A DNA stretch of 64,000 nt, taken from Holothuria scabra (Eukaryota > Echinodermata > Holothuroidea > Aspidochirotida > Holothuriidae). The stretch is taken from the NCBI GenBank assembly GCA_037179385.1, contig CM074188.1:21345318-21409317 (forward strand). Reading direction: 5' to 3'. A program made the position numbers and the translations under genes. Position 1 is the first letter of the stretch. Every line of letters starts with the position of its first letter. This document shows, piece by piece, positions 47,201 to 54,944 of this stretch. Below the pieces are notes generated by a model. That model was given only the letters and a program-made list of their open reading frames with translations, searched no databases and was not told the origin of the DNA.

Positions 47201-47739
47201 CTTAGAAAGCAATGCAAAAACAAAGCATAGTTTAAAATTACGTAATGGCACCATGGCATGTTATCTTGTCCTTGTAAAATGTTTTCTACAAACGCTGACG
47301 TGATGACCGACCTTTTCAAAGCTTTTTTGCCATACACTAAGCAAATAAGGTACCAAAAGTCATCCTCAAATTTCCTTACCATAAGTGAAGAATGTTGCAC
47401 TTATCCAGGTCTCTACATCTAACTCCTGAAGACTGCTATTACAAATCACCGAAATAATCTCTCCCGTCGCATTAAATACTAAAGTGGAATTCGAGTCCCA
47501 AGTCCTGTTCTCTTTTGAGTTAGGGACCGCTTCCAAATTGACACCATATCGGGTTATTCCATTTATCATCCATGTGAGGTTAGCTGGAGGTTTAGCGCCA
47601 TCTGCTAGACACACCAGTTTTATTTCTTCTCCTTCCTCAACGTACTTCTCATGTTCTTCTCTGAAATCTGTCTCGTTTCCTTTGTAAGTCTTGTTTACAA
47701 TGGTACTACCATTCCATGACAATGACAATGTAGGGGGTA
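35106..47739 (-). CDS. Ig-domain receptor tyrosine pseudokinase, 5'-partial, 17 exons
   Basis: Joining 17 exons (47380-47739, 46461-46775, 45529-45843, 44460-44774, 43745-43864, 42864-42888, 41128-41207, 40842-40872, 39712-39782, 39204-39401, 38033-38143, 37510-37646, 36786-36905, 36576-36687, 36136-36232, 35951-36032, 35106-35243) gives 874 codons with no stop. All introns are GT-AG and phases agree throughout. Visible domains: four Ig-like domains (about 1-435), a transmembrane helix (about 447-467), a juxtamembrane region (468-565), a tyrosine-kinase-like domain (about 566-829) and a tail (830-874). Catalytic residues are lost (VAIK Lys, HRD Asp, catalytic-loop Asn, DFG Gly) while structural APE, DxW and the CW..R end are kept. 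It is likely a plasma-membrane receptor that signals by recruitment or dimerisation, through YxxM motifs at 556-559 and 851-854. The signal peptide exon is not identified. The subfamily is unknown. The intact frame argues against a pseudogene. Confidence 0.85.
35569..35814. mobile_element. TTAA-type MITE family 2, copy in last intron (inverted)
   Basis: Inverted relative to the copies at 60101-60357 and 62947-63207. It has TTAAGGTAAAGAGCA at one end and GCTGCTCTTGCCCTTGAA at the other, sharing the 'aaggtaaaccaagcagttatttctt' region. It occupies much of the intron 35244-35950. Confidence 0.7.
35951..36032 (-). CDS. Receptor exon 16: kinase C-lobe end
   Basis: Acceptor TTTCTTTTTACAG, donor GAG|GTAATT. 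It encodes NKRLYECWNKDSSLRLTI and onward (residues 803-829). The CW and the Arg of 'SSLR' are the conserved end (subdomain XI) of tyrosine kinase domains, where 'CW..dP..RP' is usual. Confidence 0.85.
36136..36232 (-). CDS. Receptor exon 15: kinase C-lobe
   Basis: Acceptor ATTTTTTTGCAG, donor TTTAAG|GTATTT. It encodes residues 771-801, including GSPPF (split codon with exon 14) and KMPEAWP, matching the 'G..PY' and 'mp.p..cP' positions in subdomain X of receptor tyrosine kinases. The spacer between them is unusual (NQEEQSAPVDG). Confidence 0.85.
36576..36687 (-). CDS. Receptor exon 14: APE and DVW motifs
   Basis: Acceptor ATTTTTCACAG, donor TCCAAGG|GTATGA. It encodes residues 733-769, with APESL at 741-745 (end of the activation segment) and SSDVWSAAVVIWEIMSKG (subdomain IX). 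The conserved Asp of DVW (755) is present. The only tyrosine of the activation segment is Tyr737. Confidence 0.9.
36786..36905 (-). CDS. Receptor exon 13: degenerate catalytic and DFG loops
   Basis: Acceptor TTTTATGTTTACAG, donor TCAGTG|GTAGGT; 120 nt, phase 0 at both ends. It encodes residues 693-732. The catalytic loop reads HPGLSTKKVLL where active tyrosine kinases have HRDLAARNVLL, so Asp (here Gly697) and Asn (here Lys702) are lost. The DFG triplet is DFC (715-717), keeping the metal-binding Asp. Confidence 0.9.
37166..37272. mobile_element. Intronic hairpin MITE
   Basis: TTGGTGGTTCATAAACCGTC pairs with the inverse of 'gacggtttattcaccaa' at the other end. Located in the intron 36906-37509. 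Confidence 0.5.
37510..37646 (-). CDS. Receptor exon 12: hinge and alpha-E region
   Basis: Acceptor ATTTTTACAG, donor TTTTGGG|GTAAGA. It encodes residues 648-692. KLYLVQDHL matches the hinge of receptor tyrosine kinases (commonly 'plylVmEy'), and YLLGILEGLEVIQSFG matches the alpha-E helix before the catalytic loop. Confidence 0.85.
37902..38016. mobile_element. Intronic hairpin element (GTGCGCACTGTT family), copy 1
   Basis: Ends 'acggtgcgcact' and 'aacagtgcacgt' are inverted. Its interior, with CAGCCAGTCAAGAAATTCCT, matches 40311-40459 and the half copy 39499-39596. Its right edge is only about 10-16 nt past the splice donor of exon 11. Confidence 0.6.
38033..38143 (-). CDS. Receptor exon 11: alpha-C region of kinase domain
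   Basis: Acceptor TTTTCTTTTACAG, donor GATAAAG|GTAGGA. It encodes residues 611-646 (NILRQRQIQWDKFVKRALEL and onward). The position of the alpha-C glutamate appears to hold a basic residue (FVKRA against the usual 'F.kEa'), adding to the signs of catalytic loss. HLAKVEGIG corresponds to 'hpNivkllG'. Confidence 0.8.
38390..38910. repeat. Two diverged repeat copies flanking a hairpin MITE
   Basis: About 38390-38535 and 38765-38910 are copies of one block (GATGACCAAGCAGT, 'gaggaaataatttagtcac', 'tcattcatgatata', 'aagtgacta'). Between them lies the MITE at 38538-38747. All sit in the intron 38144-39203. Confidence 0.6.
38538..38747. mobile_element. Hairpin MITE, ACTCTAAAA family, copy 1
   Basis: ACTCTAAAAAC at the left and 'gtgtattagagt' at the right bound long inverted arms containing ACCAGGATGCGGTCACC and its inverse GGTGACCGCATCCTGGT. 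About 210 bp with a central CCTGGTT palindrome. Related ends occur at 43179-43394, 63371-63604 and about 54767. Confidence 0.75.
38942..39193. mobile_element. MITE family 1, copy 4, beside an exon donor
   Basis: Bounded by CAGACGAATCC and GGATTCGTCTT, with GATGGACCCCATTAATGACC inside. More diverged than the other copies. Its right edge is about 11 nt from the end of receptor exon 10, so the donor's downstream flank is transposon sequence. Confidence 0.7.
39204..39401 (-). CDS. Receptor exon 10: kinase N-lobe start and YPTM
   Basis: Acceptor CATATACCTAG, donor TTAACAG|GTGATA. It encodes residues 545-609. YPTM (556-559; 39355-39366) is a YxxM motif just before the kinase domain. The expected Gly-rich loop is replaced by NMNMGNIYNRWMG. 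The strand that normally ends in VAVK reads KCVVLTTL, with Leu605 at the lysine position, so ATP anchoring should be impaired. Confidence 0.85.
39499..39596. mobile_element. Intronic hairpin family, half copy with TAACCC-like repeats
   Basis: CCTAACCCTAATCCCTAACC followed by 'gtcgacacaatacatgacaacatccaatcaagc...'-type sequence is the reverse of half of 40311-40459, ending in 'ggtgtgcatc'. Confidence 0.6.
39712..39782 (-). CDS. Receptor exon 9: juxtamembrane, 71 nt
   Basis: Acceptor TTATTTCATTTCAG, donor GAGAACA|GTATGT. It encodes KELPKIPSGSEISYYDDLSD and onward (residues 521-543). SYYDDL has the YxxL spacing of ITIM/ITAM-like motifs. 71 + 31 nt (with exon 8) is a multiple of three. Confidence 0.8.
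40043..40232. mobile_element. Intronic AT-rich MITE (CACTGTAAAAA ends)
   Basis: Left end CACTGTAAAAATG and right end TTTTTTTACAGTG are inverted. The interior is A-rich, then T-rich. Similar 'ttttacag' palindromic sequence occurs at 63700-63915. Confidence 0.5.
40311..40459. mobile_element. Intronic hairpin element with interstitial telomere-like repeats
   Basis: GATGCGCACTGTTTAACAA and the inverse of TTGTTGAACAGTGCGCATC bound the element. The centre carries TTAGGGTTAGGGATTAGG and a further TTAGGG unit, close to the animal telomere hexamer. Related to 37902-38016 and 39499-39596. Confidence 0.7.
40842..40872 (-). CDS. Receptor exon 8: 31-nt microexon
   Basis: Acceptor GCTTTTTTCTCAG, donor CACCGAC|GTAAGA. 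It encodes GFNTNPKPP (residues 511-519) with split codons at both ends. Both signals are good and the phases fit exons 7 and 9. Confidence 0.7.
41128..41207 (-). CDS. Receptor exon 7: juxtamembrane, 80 nt
   Basis: Acceptor TTTTTCTCTACAG, donor GTAGAAG|GTAGTG. It encodes NLSMPMSEYTRTLGNTLPTL and onward (residues 484-509). It has one tyrosine and no recognised SH2 motif. 80 + 25 nt (with exon 6) is a multiple of three. Confidence 0.75.
41440..41843. mobile_element. Intronic inverted-repeat element, about 400 bp
   Basis: ACACACGGACTTCCTATACA with 'tggacagagcatg' at the left is matched inversely by 'catgctcagtccatgtatgtaagt'-type sequence at the right (41811-41843), arms of about 32 bp. Located in the intron 41208-42863; non-coding. 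Confidence 0.65.
42240..42600. mobile_element. Intronic transposon fragment with G-rich terminus
   Basis: It begins with a run of Gs (about 42261-42271) and ends GGATCAACGCCCCTG, the inverse of a CAGGGGCGTTGATCC hAT-style end. No matching left end was found, so it is probably truncated. It contains a (CA)-rich patch at about 42361-42396. Confidence 0.4.
42864..42888 (-). CDS. Receptor exon 6: 25-nt microexon
   Basis: Acceptor GTTTTCTTTTCAG, donor GCAGG|GTAACG. It encodes TNRANLA (residues 476-482) plus split codons. Its short length makes it the least certain exon, but the phases require one nt before and two after, which it satisfies. Confidence 0.6.
43179..43394. mobile_element. Hairpin MITE, ACTCTAAAA family, copy 2
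   Basis: GCACTCTTAAAA and 'ctctaagagtgtgc' are inverted ends. The centre has GACCAATTTATGGTCAAATC with its inverse. Located in the intron 42889-43744. Confidence 0.6.
43745..43864 (-). CDS. Receptor exon 5: transmembrane helix
   Basis: Acceptor TCTCTTTCCCTTCGAAAAG, donor TTCAAAG|GTAAGT. It encodes residues 436-474. IVWPIGASVITFIILLVYCL (447-466) is a clear membrane span, preceded by an acidic AKDSEEHS stalk and followed by the basic stop-transfer KRFK, giving a type I topology with Ig domains outside. Confidence 0.85.
44460..44774 (-). CDS. Receptor exon 4: Ig-like domain (membrane-proximal)
   Basis: Acceptor CTTTTAATACAG, donor AACAGTG|GTAAGG; 315 nt. It encodes residues 331-434. Cys359 and Cys411 are the likely Ig disulphide pair. 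The usual tryptophan is replaced by Leu370, and an extra Cys418 follows. Several N-x-S/T sequons are present. Same length and phases as exons 2 and 3, so an older member of the same exon family. Confidence 0.85.
44957..45888. repeat. 932-bp tandem duplication, unit 1 (contains exon 3)
   Basis: Every aligned landmark is offset by 932 bp from unit 2: the intron segment at 45181 and 46113, exon ends 45529 and 46461, and exon starts 45843 and 46775. Outside these limits similarity stops, upstream of about 44957 and beyond about 46830. The duplicated exon is complete with both splice sites. Confidence 0.9.
45529..45843 (-). CDS. Receptor exon 3: Ig-like domain (duplicated)
   Basis: Acceptor TTTTTTCGACAG, donor ACGTGCG|GTAAGT; 315 nt. 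It encodes residues 226-329 (KPNISFEVDGMTVSDTLYLT at the start). Cys254, Trp267 and Cys309 form the Ig core. It differs from exon 2 at 18 nucleotides by my count, 16 of them amino-acid replacing. Confidence 0.9.
45889..46830. repeat. 932-bp tandem duplication, unit 2 (contains exon 2)
   Basis: Second copy of the unit described at 44957-45888. It carries a small extra 'aaaaaag' insertion next to the exon acceptor, and its intron differs from unit 1 at about 23 of 560 positions by my hand count. Confidence 0.9.
46461..46775 (-). CDS. Receptor exon 2: Ig-like domain (duplicated)
   Basis: Acceptor TTTTTTCGACAG, donor ACGTGCG|GTAAGT; 315 nt. It encodes residues 121-224 (KPNISFEVDGMAVPDTLHLT at the start). 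Cys149, Trp162 and Cys204 form the Ig core. Paralogue of exon 3 by tandem duplication. Confidence 0.9.
47380..47739 (-). CDS. Receptor exon 1 seen here: first Ig-like domain
   Basis: Acceptor TTATTTTTGAACAG, donor ACTTATG|GTAAGG; 360 nt, entering in phase with two nucleotides of a split codon, so at least one upstream exon is missing. It encodes residues 1-119. Cys43, Trp56 (NLTWMING) and Cys99 form the Ig core. N-x-S/T sequons are numerous, as expected for an ectodomain. Confidence 0.85.
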
Positions 47740-49640
47740 CTGTTCAAAAATAATGTTAATGATAACCATGAAAAAGTCAAGGACCGTCACTGTAAATACT
47801 AAAAATTTAGGAAACTAGTTGTTTTGTAATGTTATTGTGCCAAGCAATAGTCGGATAGTTTAGGGCTAAATGTCAGCTTGTTGTGATATACTAATACATC
47901 AGGTAACTTAACTAATCATTTTACAACATGAATATTTTATGTTCAGATGTTTAGACCGAGCCTCAATATTCCATTTACATTCTTCAGCATTCACATAACT
48001 ATTAAGGCTAATAAATGACATGACCAGGCAATAAAACAATTGTCATTTTATTGTAACCCTTTCCGAAACTCCTTTCCATTATTTATCCGAAAGACTGTCT
48101 GAAGGATTCATTCCCCCGTCTCTTTAAAATTGAACTTTGCTCCGTTCCTCTAAATCTAAGGATCTTTTTGCATCTTTTTGGAATTAATTGTCATTTTATC
48201 CTACAGCAAGCTTGCGAAAACAAAATAAATAGCTTAAAATTTCGCCTGAACATAATTGAAATGTATTCAAATATTATATGCTTGTTCGTTGAAATAGTGG
48301 CTGTCTCTATATGTATGTTTGTGTAGGCTTCATTTATTTAAAGGTCCAAGAACTAGGGCACATGAAGTGAAGAGAGGCAAGTTCTCCTGTCCACATCTGC
48401 ATTACACTTCCTATGGTTGAGGGAAGATTTCGGAAGAAATTAACTTATACTTCAAACATCTATAGCAAATAATATCATTTTAACATAGATTTAACCAATA
48501 ACTCTTTTGCGTATGTTTCCATTCACAAAAATAGGCACTACTTTTAGCACAATTTCCAAGACAGATAGAAAGATTTTTATTATACTCCACTTGTCTCTTA
48601 TTCCGTTTACCCGATGGAAGCGATCACATACATATTTTAACATTTATGCTTTGGTGGAATTAAGTCTTTTAGCTTTCTCTTGCTTAAATTTGGTGAGAGG
48701 ATGGGCGCCGAGTCCAAACAGGGAGCCTGTTCCTGGTCCAAACTAGCCAGAAGATAAACTATTAAACTAATTTGAGTTTCATAGTAGAACCACGTTACCA
48801 CATAGGTTCAAGATCCCCACCCTTCACTAAACTATAGCTATAAAACTTAGTCCAAAACATAAAGCAACATTGATGTATGCTTGCTACTTTTCAGTTCCTC
48901 AAATTAAGAGACAAGTTTCAATTAACACCATTCTTTCTACCTTGAAAATGTAAGTAAGGCCAAAAACATGTTTCATGTATCGTTTTGTAAATTTTTTGAA
49001 CAATTTCGAAAATAATAGTTCTCAGTAACACATTTTAAGCACGGTTGAACCTTATCAGAATCTGTGTCATGAAAAATGAAAGTTGAAAGTATTAATGATA
49101 TCGCTTTAACGAGAGAAAGTGAAAGAGTCAATATGTGATCGAATTCAACATGCTCTAGTCGATTACTGGCTCTAAGGGACAAATATTGCAACTTTAACAC
49201 TGGTTTTTATGACATTCATTACTGCCAAAATACGACATTTATGAATTTTATACAACTTTATCTGGCTGGCTATACTACAAATTTTGACAGAACACAATTT
49301 TGCTCTATAAATGTCTATAATTTGAGAGTGTTTTTGATAAATACACAACCGGTCGAAAATCGTAAAGGTTACCCGGGTAAAAACAGTAGTATTCGACCCT
49401 CAAATAACAAAACTTGATTTTTTTTATTTAGAATAAAATCTTTTTAAATGTCACACAATCTTTAAAGAAGCACATTAAGGTAGTACGTGAAATACAGGCC
49501 TACTCAGTGACAAATGATCAAACTTAGCTAATCATTTATTCATCATACAAATAATTTTCTGATCACTTTGCAAATTGATGATTTTTCTGGTTTTAAAATT
49601 TAATTGCAAGCGAAAGCTCAAACTAACAATTGCTTCGTTT
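47740..49640. other. Upstream of receptor; no exon recognised
   Basis: No further Ig-type exon is visible on the minus strand. Short frames at 48507-48746 and 48973-49200 are unrecognised. This is probably the first intron seen or the 5' region of the receptor gene. Confidence 0.4.
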
Positions 49641-50099
49641 CTATATATATAGTCACAAGCCTGGCTGCCTGGGAAGCTGCCATTTCCTGCCGACTGTTTG
49701 AGGTTCCAAATTTTTCAAAATATTTGTATGCTGCTCGTCAACATATTGTGGCGCTCCGCTTAGATAGTCTTTTGGTCGCTGTGCCAGTGGAGGAGAATAT
49801 ATCTGTAATCTTGTACCTTTTCAGGGGGAAAGTTATACAACGGCCTTGAAGACATGCTAATGATTTTACTTTACTGCGGTTCTTGGCTAAATTCAAGCCC
49901 TACTGAATTGATAAAATTGTCGAAGCGACTTGCCGAACTCCCGACTATAGATATTTTATTTCTAACGTCTTTTGCAAAAATGTCAAGGGGTGGGTTTAAA
50001 TGAATTTTCAGGCAGAATTTTGGGAAGACATTATTACAGTATATGATTATGTAATTTGCGAGCAACCTACCCATTTTCTATTGCTGTTGCTCGAATTTG

Positions 50100-50830
50100 C
50101 CTGTAGCTGCAGGATGAATGGCAAACTATTGGACACTGCACATGAACACCCCTGTTTGCCAGAATAATTTGGCAATTGAAAACATCCCAGAACTTTTTTT
50201 CAACCTTTGCCCGAATATTTTAACATTTCGGCTGTTCGAGCAAAGACTGCAGTATGAAGTGGGGCCGAGGAATAAAAAGTCCATAAGCTGCCGGAATGTG
50301 TATCGAATTTTTTTTAAGCATTGTTATTTTCCATGGAAAGTTTACTTTTAATACAGCTATTTTTTCTTGACGAGGTTTTGAAACAATTCAGATATAGTGG
50401 ACCATTCCGGGCATTGTGTTGGGCAAGATTTAAAAAAAGGCTGAGGGATGATTGTTATTTTTAAGCCATTAAATGTGGCTATTTGTTACTTTTTATGAAA
50501 ATGTTGTCCTGATCGCAATACTTTTCTATTTTTTGGACAAATGTTTGAAAGAATTCTGATATTAGACCATTTCGGGGGTCGTTACCAAAGATTGTGATCA
50601 TGAGGTAAATCTTGCGAATAACAGCTTTGTTGTGCTGTCCAAATGTGTAACGAGTTTTTGTAATGTTGGTTTTTCATGAAAATTTTTCCTCGACCATATC
50701 TGCTTAATATTTCGGACACGCTTGGGAGTTTTGAGTAATAAAAAACATATATTTTAGACTTGAAAGGCTGCCCGAATTTTTCCAAATTCTTGCCCGAATT
50801 TTAAACCTTGGGAAAATTGGGGTAGGGCCA
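50100..50830. repeat. Degenerate tandem repeat, about 190 bp unit
   Basis: Three diverged units share 'ga.cattccggg.at', 'ttttt(a/c)atg(g/a)aaa', 'cttgac.a' and 'tgttttgaaa.aattc.gata' phrases at about 50270-50420, 50480-50580 and 50640-50740. 'cccgaat' strings recur at the flanks. Unit boundaries are vague. Confidence 0.35.
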
Positions 50831-50914
50831 CTGCTCCCGCCTCACACTTCTGTGTGTACTGGGACTGTTTTGATTAGACATTAGGCCTTGTTCGCTTGCC
50901 CTGAGGCGATAATG

Positions 50915-51000
50915 TGGGGCTGTGTGTCTGAATAAGGATGAGGTTTAGATTATCGTGGAAGGGACTAGAAGCAAATAGGTTGGGAAACCTGGCACTGTCT
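50915..51000. repeat. TTGTGTCTGGATA-family fragment
   Basis: 'gtgtctgaataaggatgagg' followed by 'ggaagggactagaagcaaataggttg' matches 27247-27320. Confidence 0.55.
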
Positions 51001-51969
51001 GAGCCTTAAAACTGCCCTTAAAATTTTTAACCTTATGAAGAGCTACCGTATTTAATGTGAAACTTGATAAAATATGCTAGTAATAAGCATAATCCGATAT
51101 AATGTTACTATATTATGTTATGGTACCCTCCAAATCAATATGTCCTTTAAAGATATCCACGGAGTATATAACAGACACGGTTCGAGACTATTCACGTAAA
51201 TGTTGACGTAATGATTAAGTGTGACCTGGGTCAATTTCGAAAACCACGATGATGTGCAGGCTGACAGGGGCGCATTAATCTCAGTACACGGGGAAAACCC
51301 TGGGGTACACGGACTAAACTTCAAGTTTAGCGTACAGTCTTTGAGCCACATGCAAAATTATTTTCTTTTTATTTTACATTGTGCAAATATTGCATCAAAT
51401 TGCGTCGTACATCTAAGTTCCTCAAATATTTAAGTTTCCCTCCTAATGTTTTGGACAGCCGGGTCGTCAATTCTGGAGGACAAAGGGGGCAATTTCACAA
51501 ATAATGAAAATATTAAGAGGAAAATATCGTTTCTCCCCATCTATCAAGCAGATTAAAAAAAATTTGAATTGACAGACAGAATGTAACAATATAGTATAAA
51601 TATGACTGCCAATTTGAGCCTATTCAGTTATAAAATAAAAAATACGTCATCTATCTTTTATATATATATATGCCGGTCAATGAGAGTGTGTAAGCGTCGC
51701 TCCCCACTCGAGAATAACTTCCTACGCATATGCTGCATTGCTAACCACTCAATATAAAATCCGTGGGAAGTATTTCAATACCTCTATAGAATCTTTCATA
51801 TTTACAAACAAATGGCTGCTTTATTGACAACAGACTTCAATGAGTTGCGTTTGCAATGTGCAATCGGCGCGAGATCGCTGCAAGCGCAAAACCTAACATG
51901 CACACACACCGGGTATGTTCCTGCACATGTGCTATGCCAACCAGTGATGCAACCGTTAATGGGCTAAAA
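51001..51969. other. Unassigned DNA
   Basis: No gene was supported. A TATATATATA run occurs at about 51660. Two antiparallel frames of 77 and 70 codons overlap at 51118-51433 without recognisable domains. Confidence 0.4.
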
Positions 51970-52160
51970 TAGAGATTATGCGCGTGACGTCAGCGCCTTC
52001 CACTGGATGGAAAAGAACAAAGGTAGTCCGTGGCGTTACCGAAACACGCGCACAACAGCACCTTAGTAACAATTGTTGTAAAACGGACGCCTGGATGGAA
52101 AACAGAGAGATGCGCAACGCAGTGACGTAGGTGCATAAGCCTAATACCCATGCCGTGTAA
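51970..52160. repeat. CRE-containing dispersed repeat, copy 2
   Basis: Matches 24724-24870 and includes a full TGACGTCA at 51985-51992 and CACCTTAGTAACAATTG. It carries an extra segment of about 35 bp after that block ('aaacggacgcctggatgg'). Confidence 0.6.
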
Positions 52161-53370
52161 AAATGACGACATAGACTCTTCAACGGTGTTAGCATTCCTT
52201 TTGGTAATCTATTGTGAGTTACGGTGCATCCGACGTTTTTACAACCTTGATAGTTCAAAGTTTGGTGATATTAATATTTTAAGGGGACAAATATAATCTG
52301 AACTTGGGGGCATGTTATTCTTAGCGCGTGATTGCATTCAAAGGATTTCCTTGTTTCCGGAAGGGGTCCGATTTCAGATCTCAGGCCATTAAAACTGGTA
52401 CAAAATCACAAACGTCCCTGAGTATATATTTTAAAGAAATTTTTCGGATACAAGATTCTTTTACTTCAAAATATGAAAGGTGAAAACAAACATCTCAATA
52501 GCATATGTTGTTTGGAAAATACTAATTTTCAAAGTAATGCAATTTTTCTTGAGATTTAGTGAATTATGACTAATTTGTGATGTCATCGCGGCATATTAAT
52601 TTGACATTGCATTCACTTCATGACACTGCAAAGGAAAGTTAACTGCTTAAAAGACTAGTCTTCTCATCCCAAACAGTACGGTACCAATTCTCCTAACCTT
52701 CTTACTTAAGCCCCTCCCACAATTCATCCTCTTCCAGACACAATCTCACTTTATTCCGTCAGTGTGAGTATAGAAAAGTTCATTGTGCAAAATCAGTTCA
52801 CAAAAATAACCAATCTTCAGTGTGAGAAATCTTGAGTCAGGAAAAGGGTTTTATCTTCTTAAGTTGGCAGGCCGCCATGAACAGTTTTAATGGCCTTTAT
52901 TGTACAACAGCTACAATCTTAGAAAAATCTTTTCGGACACTGTCATATTATTCGTACATCTATAGGCTAACATGAAACCCGGCTCCCCCTCCCAATGTTG
53001 TGCCAAAAAGGTGGTCGTGTGAACAGAATAACAGTGGTCAGCATTGGAAGGGGAAGCGGGTGTGTCCCAACAAGTTTTGTCCAAGACTGGAGATACAAAG
53101 AAGCGCAACACTCCGGTTATTCAGAAAATTCCAGCTGCGATATATCTTAAGTGTTGATTTAGATTGTGGTTTACTTCAAAGTTCCGGAATCGTTACCAGT
53201 GACTAATTAATACGTTCGTAGGGGTCATGAGTCATCGAGTGGGCTTTGTAATGTTTACCGTACTAACCAAATAGTCTACTATATCATTCAACCTGAAATT
53301 GAGCGTCGTTTCAATTTTAATTGCATAGTCCGAAAACACAAAAAACTTAAAGAAACTGTTTAATGTTACT
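52161..53370. other. Unassigned DNA with a repeat fragment
   Basis: No gene. 52690-52765 is an inverted TTGTGTCTGGATA-family fragment ('ccaattctcctaaccttctta', 'tccagacacaatctcactttatt'). Confidence 0.4.
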
Positions 53371-53379
53371 CATTAAATG

Positions 53380-53682
53380 GGAGGGCGGGGGCTTAACAAG
53401 GGGTGGCCGACTTGTAGCTATAAACAACATGTAACTAAAAATAAAAGCAGTTTTGCAGCAGTTGGATGGGCAGGGATTGTGAGGAGGTGCAAACACTGGG
53501 TTATCCCAACTGACATGGAGACGGGTCTTAGGATCACAGGCAGTTTTGGTTCGTAAGGGAAGTGGTTCAAAGGGAAGGGTGAATGACCGCGTTCCCCTCC
53601 TCCTGGCCCATCCCTCAGGCCGGCGATCTCTCAAAATACTGCATGACCCCCTCCCTCCAGAGAAATCCTTCATACGCCACTG
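53380..53682 (-). mobile_element. hAT-like terminus, fragment
   Basis: On the minus strand it starts CAGTGGCGTATGAAGGATTT at 53682, followed by a G-rich tract, as in the other hAT-like ends here. The opposite end was not found with confidence. The 135-codon frame running through it is G-rich and Pro/Arg-rich and not protein-like. Confidence 0.5.
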
Positions 53683-54439
53683 ACCATATTGCATCTCGCA
53701 CCCCACCCCCTCCAAAAAATCCCCTAAAAAGCCCTCCCAAAAGACAGTTATCAATCAAATCTGATTCCCCGCTTATGAAAATTCCTCATTTGTTGTAATA
53801 TGGTACAGTATTTTTCCTATATATCCACACGAAAACTCCATCTGCGTTTAAATGATAAAATTAGTTTCCTATAGCGACTGGAAATGCTTTGCAATATCGA
53901 CTAAGCCGCTCTTAGAAGGATTTATCTAATCCAGCCTGGAAAAGTTTTGGAAATGCCGAGAGCTTAGGCTTTCACACAAGAGACAGTATAGCATCAATCG
54001 TTACTCGAATGTGGGGACATGATCTCTTCCGTCAAAATTTACTGTGGAAAAATTTGAAGTCAATGGGTGTATTTCCAAAATGTGTGGATATGTCCCCCTG
54101 TCTCTCCCAGGATTGACACCCATGAGTAGTGGGTCAGACCTCACAAGAGAATAAATCCATGTTTTTCGCGTCGTGGCAATACAGCTATCACGGTGAAAAT
54201 TATGGGCATTTCAGGGTTAAATGGAATGTTAGGTATGTCTTTGGTGAAGACACAGGTATGTTGCATTTTGATTTTATCATAAAATTTTTACTCGACCTCA
54301 TTTAATTTGCTGTTTCCAAGCTTCAAATCTTAGGCCACAGGCTGAGAATAAAAGGTGCATGGAGAATAAATTTCGTTGCAGCATTTGGAGTCTACTTTTT
54401 GACTGAGTTACATCTGTGTTTTCTCTCTGAAAAACATGC

Positions 54440-54766
54440 CTCTGCAGTTAGAACCCTGGCCTCGTCACTACCGAAGACTTTAAAGGGAACTTACTGCCAT
54501 TGTGCTTGGTGCTCAGTATAAACAATGGATTAGGGGAAACACGCAAGTGAGCCACAACTGGAAAACTCAATCTTACTACATTTTGAACCGCCTTCACCTA
54601 ATAACAGGGACTTTTACTTTCTTGCACACATTCGGTGATTATAGCCCCACATCTGAATAGGCTCCATGTAAGATGGATACATTTGAACCAACTTCTTGTG
54701 GCCAACAAGCATGTTCTGTTAAGGGTGGCAGACCGATGGGGTTAAGCAATGTTGATTAGATAAGTA
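54440..54766. repeat. Copy of the 5.9-6.5 kb dispersed repeat
   Basis: Blocks 'ccgaagactt', 'tgtgcttg.tgctcag', 'ccgccttcaccta', 'ttgcacacattcg' and 'ccaacaagcatgttctgtt' follow in the same order as at 5955-6230. Confidence 0.65.
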
Positions 54767-54860
54767 CACTCAAAACAATATCTGGTGAAATTTCACCAGA
54801 TTTCGTGTCAGTACAGCACCCATACAATCCTGGTTAGTTTAACCAGGAACTTTTATTCAA
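54767..54860. mobile_element. Partial ACTCTAAAA-family MITE
   Basis: Begins TACACTCAAAACAATATCTG with the short palindrome GGTGAAATTTCACC, then CCTGGTTAGTTTAACCAGG. The other terminus is missing. Confidence 0.35.
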
Positions 54861-54944
54861 ATAAACGAAAAAAGTGGAAAATGGATCCTTACTCTGATAT
54901 TTTTCCAGGGTCGTGCCCCATGCCCCCCCCCCCCTTAGCTACGC

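Noticed and set aside
35106..47739. Receptor locus as a pseudogene
   Set aside because: Seventeen exons keep an open frame with agreeing phases and good GT-AG sites; catalytic losses are specific while fold landmarks persist, which fits a pseudokinase better than a decaying gene.
53347..53754. 135-codon minus-strand frame
   Set aside because: It runs across a hAT-like terminus and G-rich tract; residue composition is Arg/Pro/Gly-biased and not protein-like.
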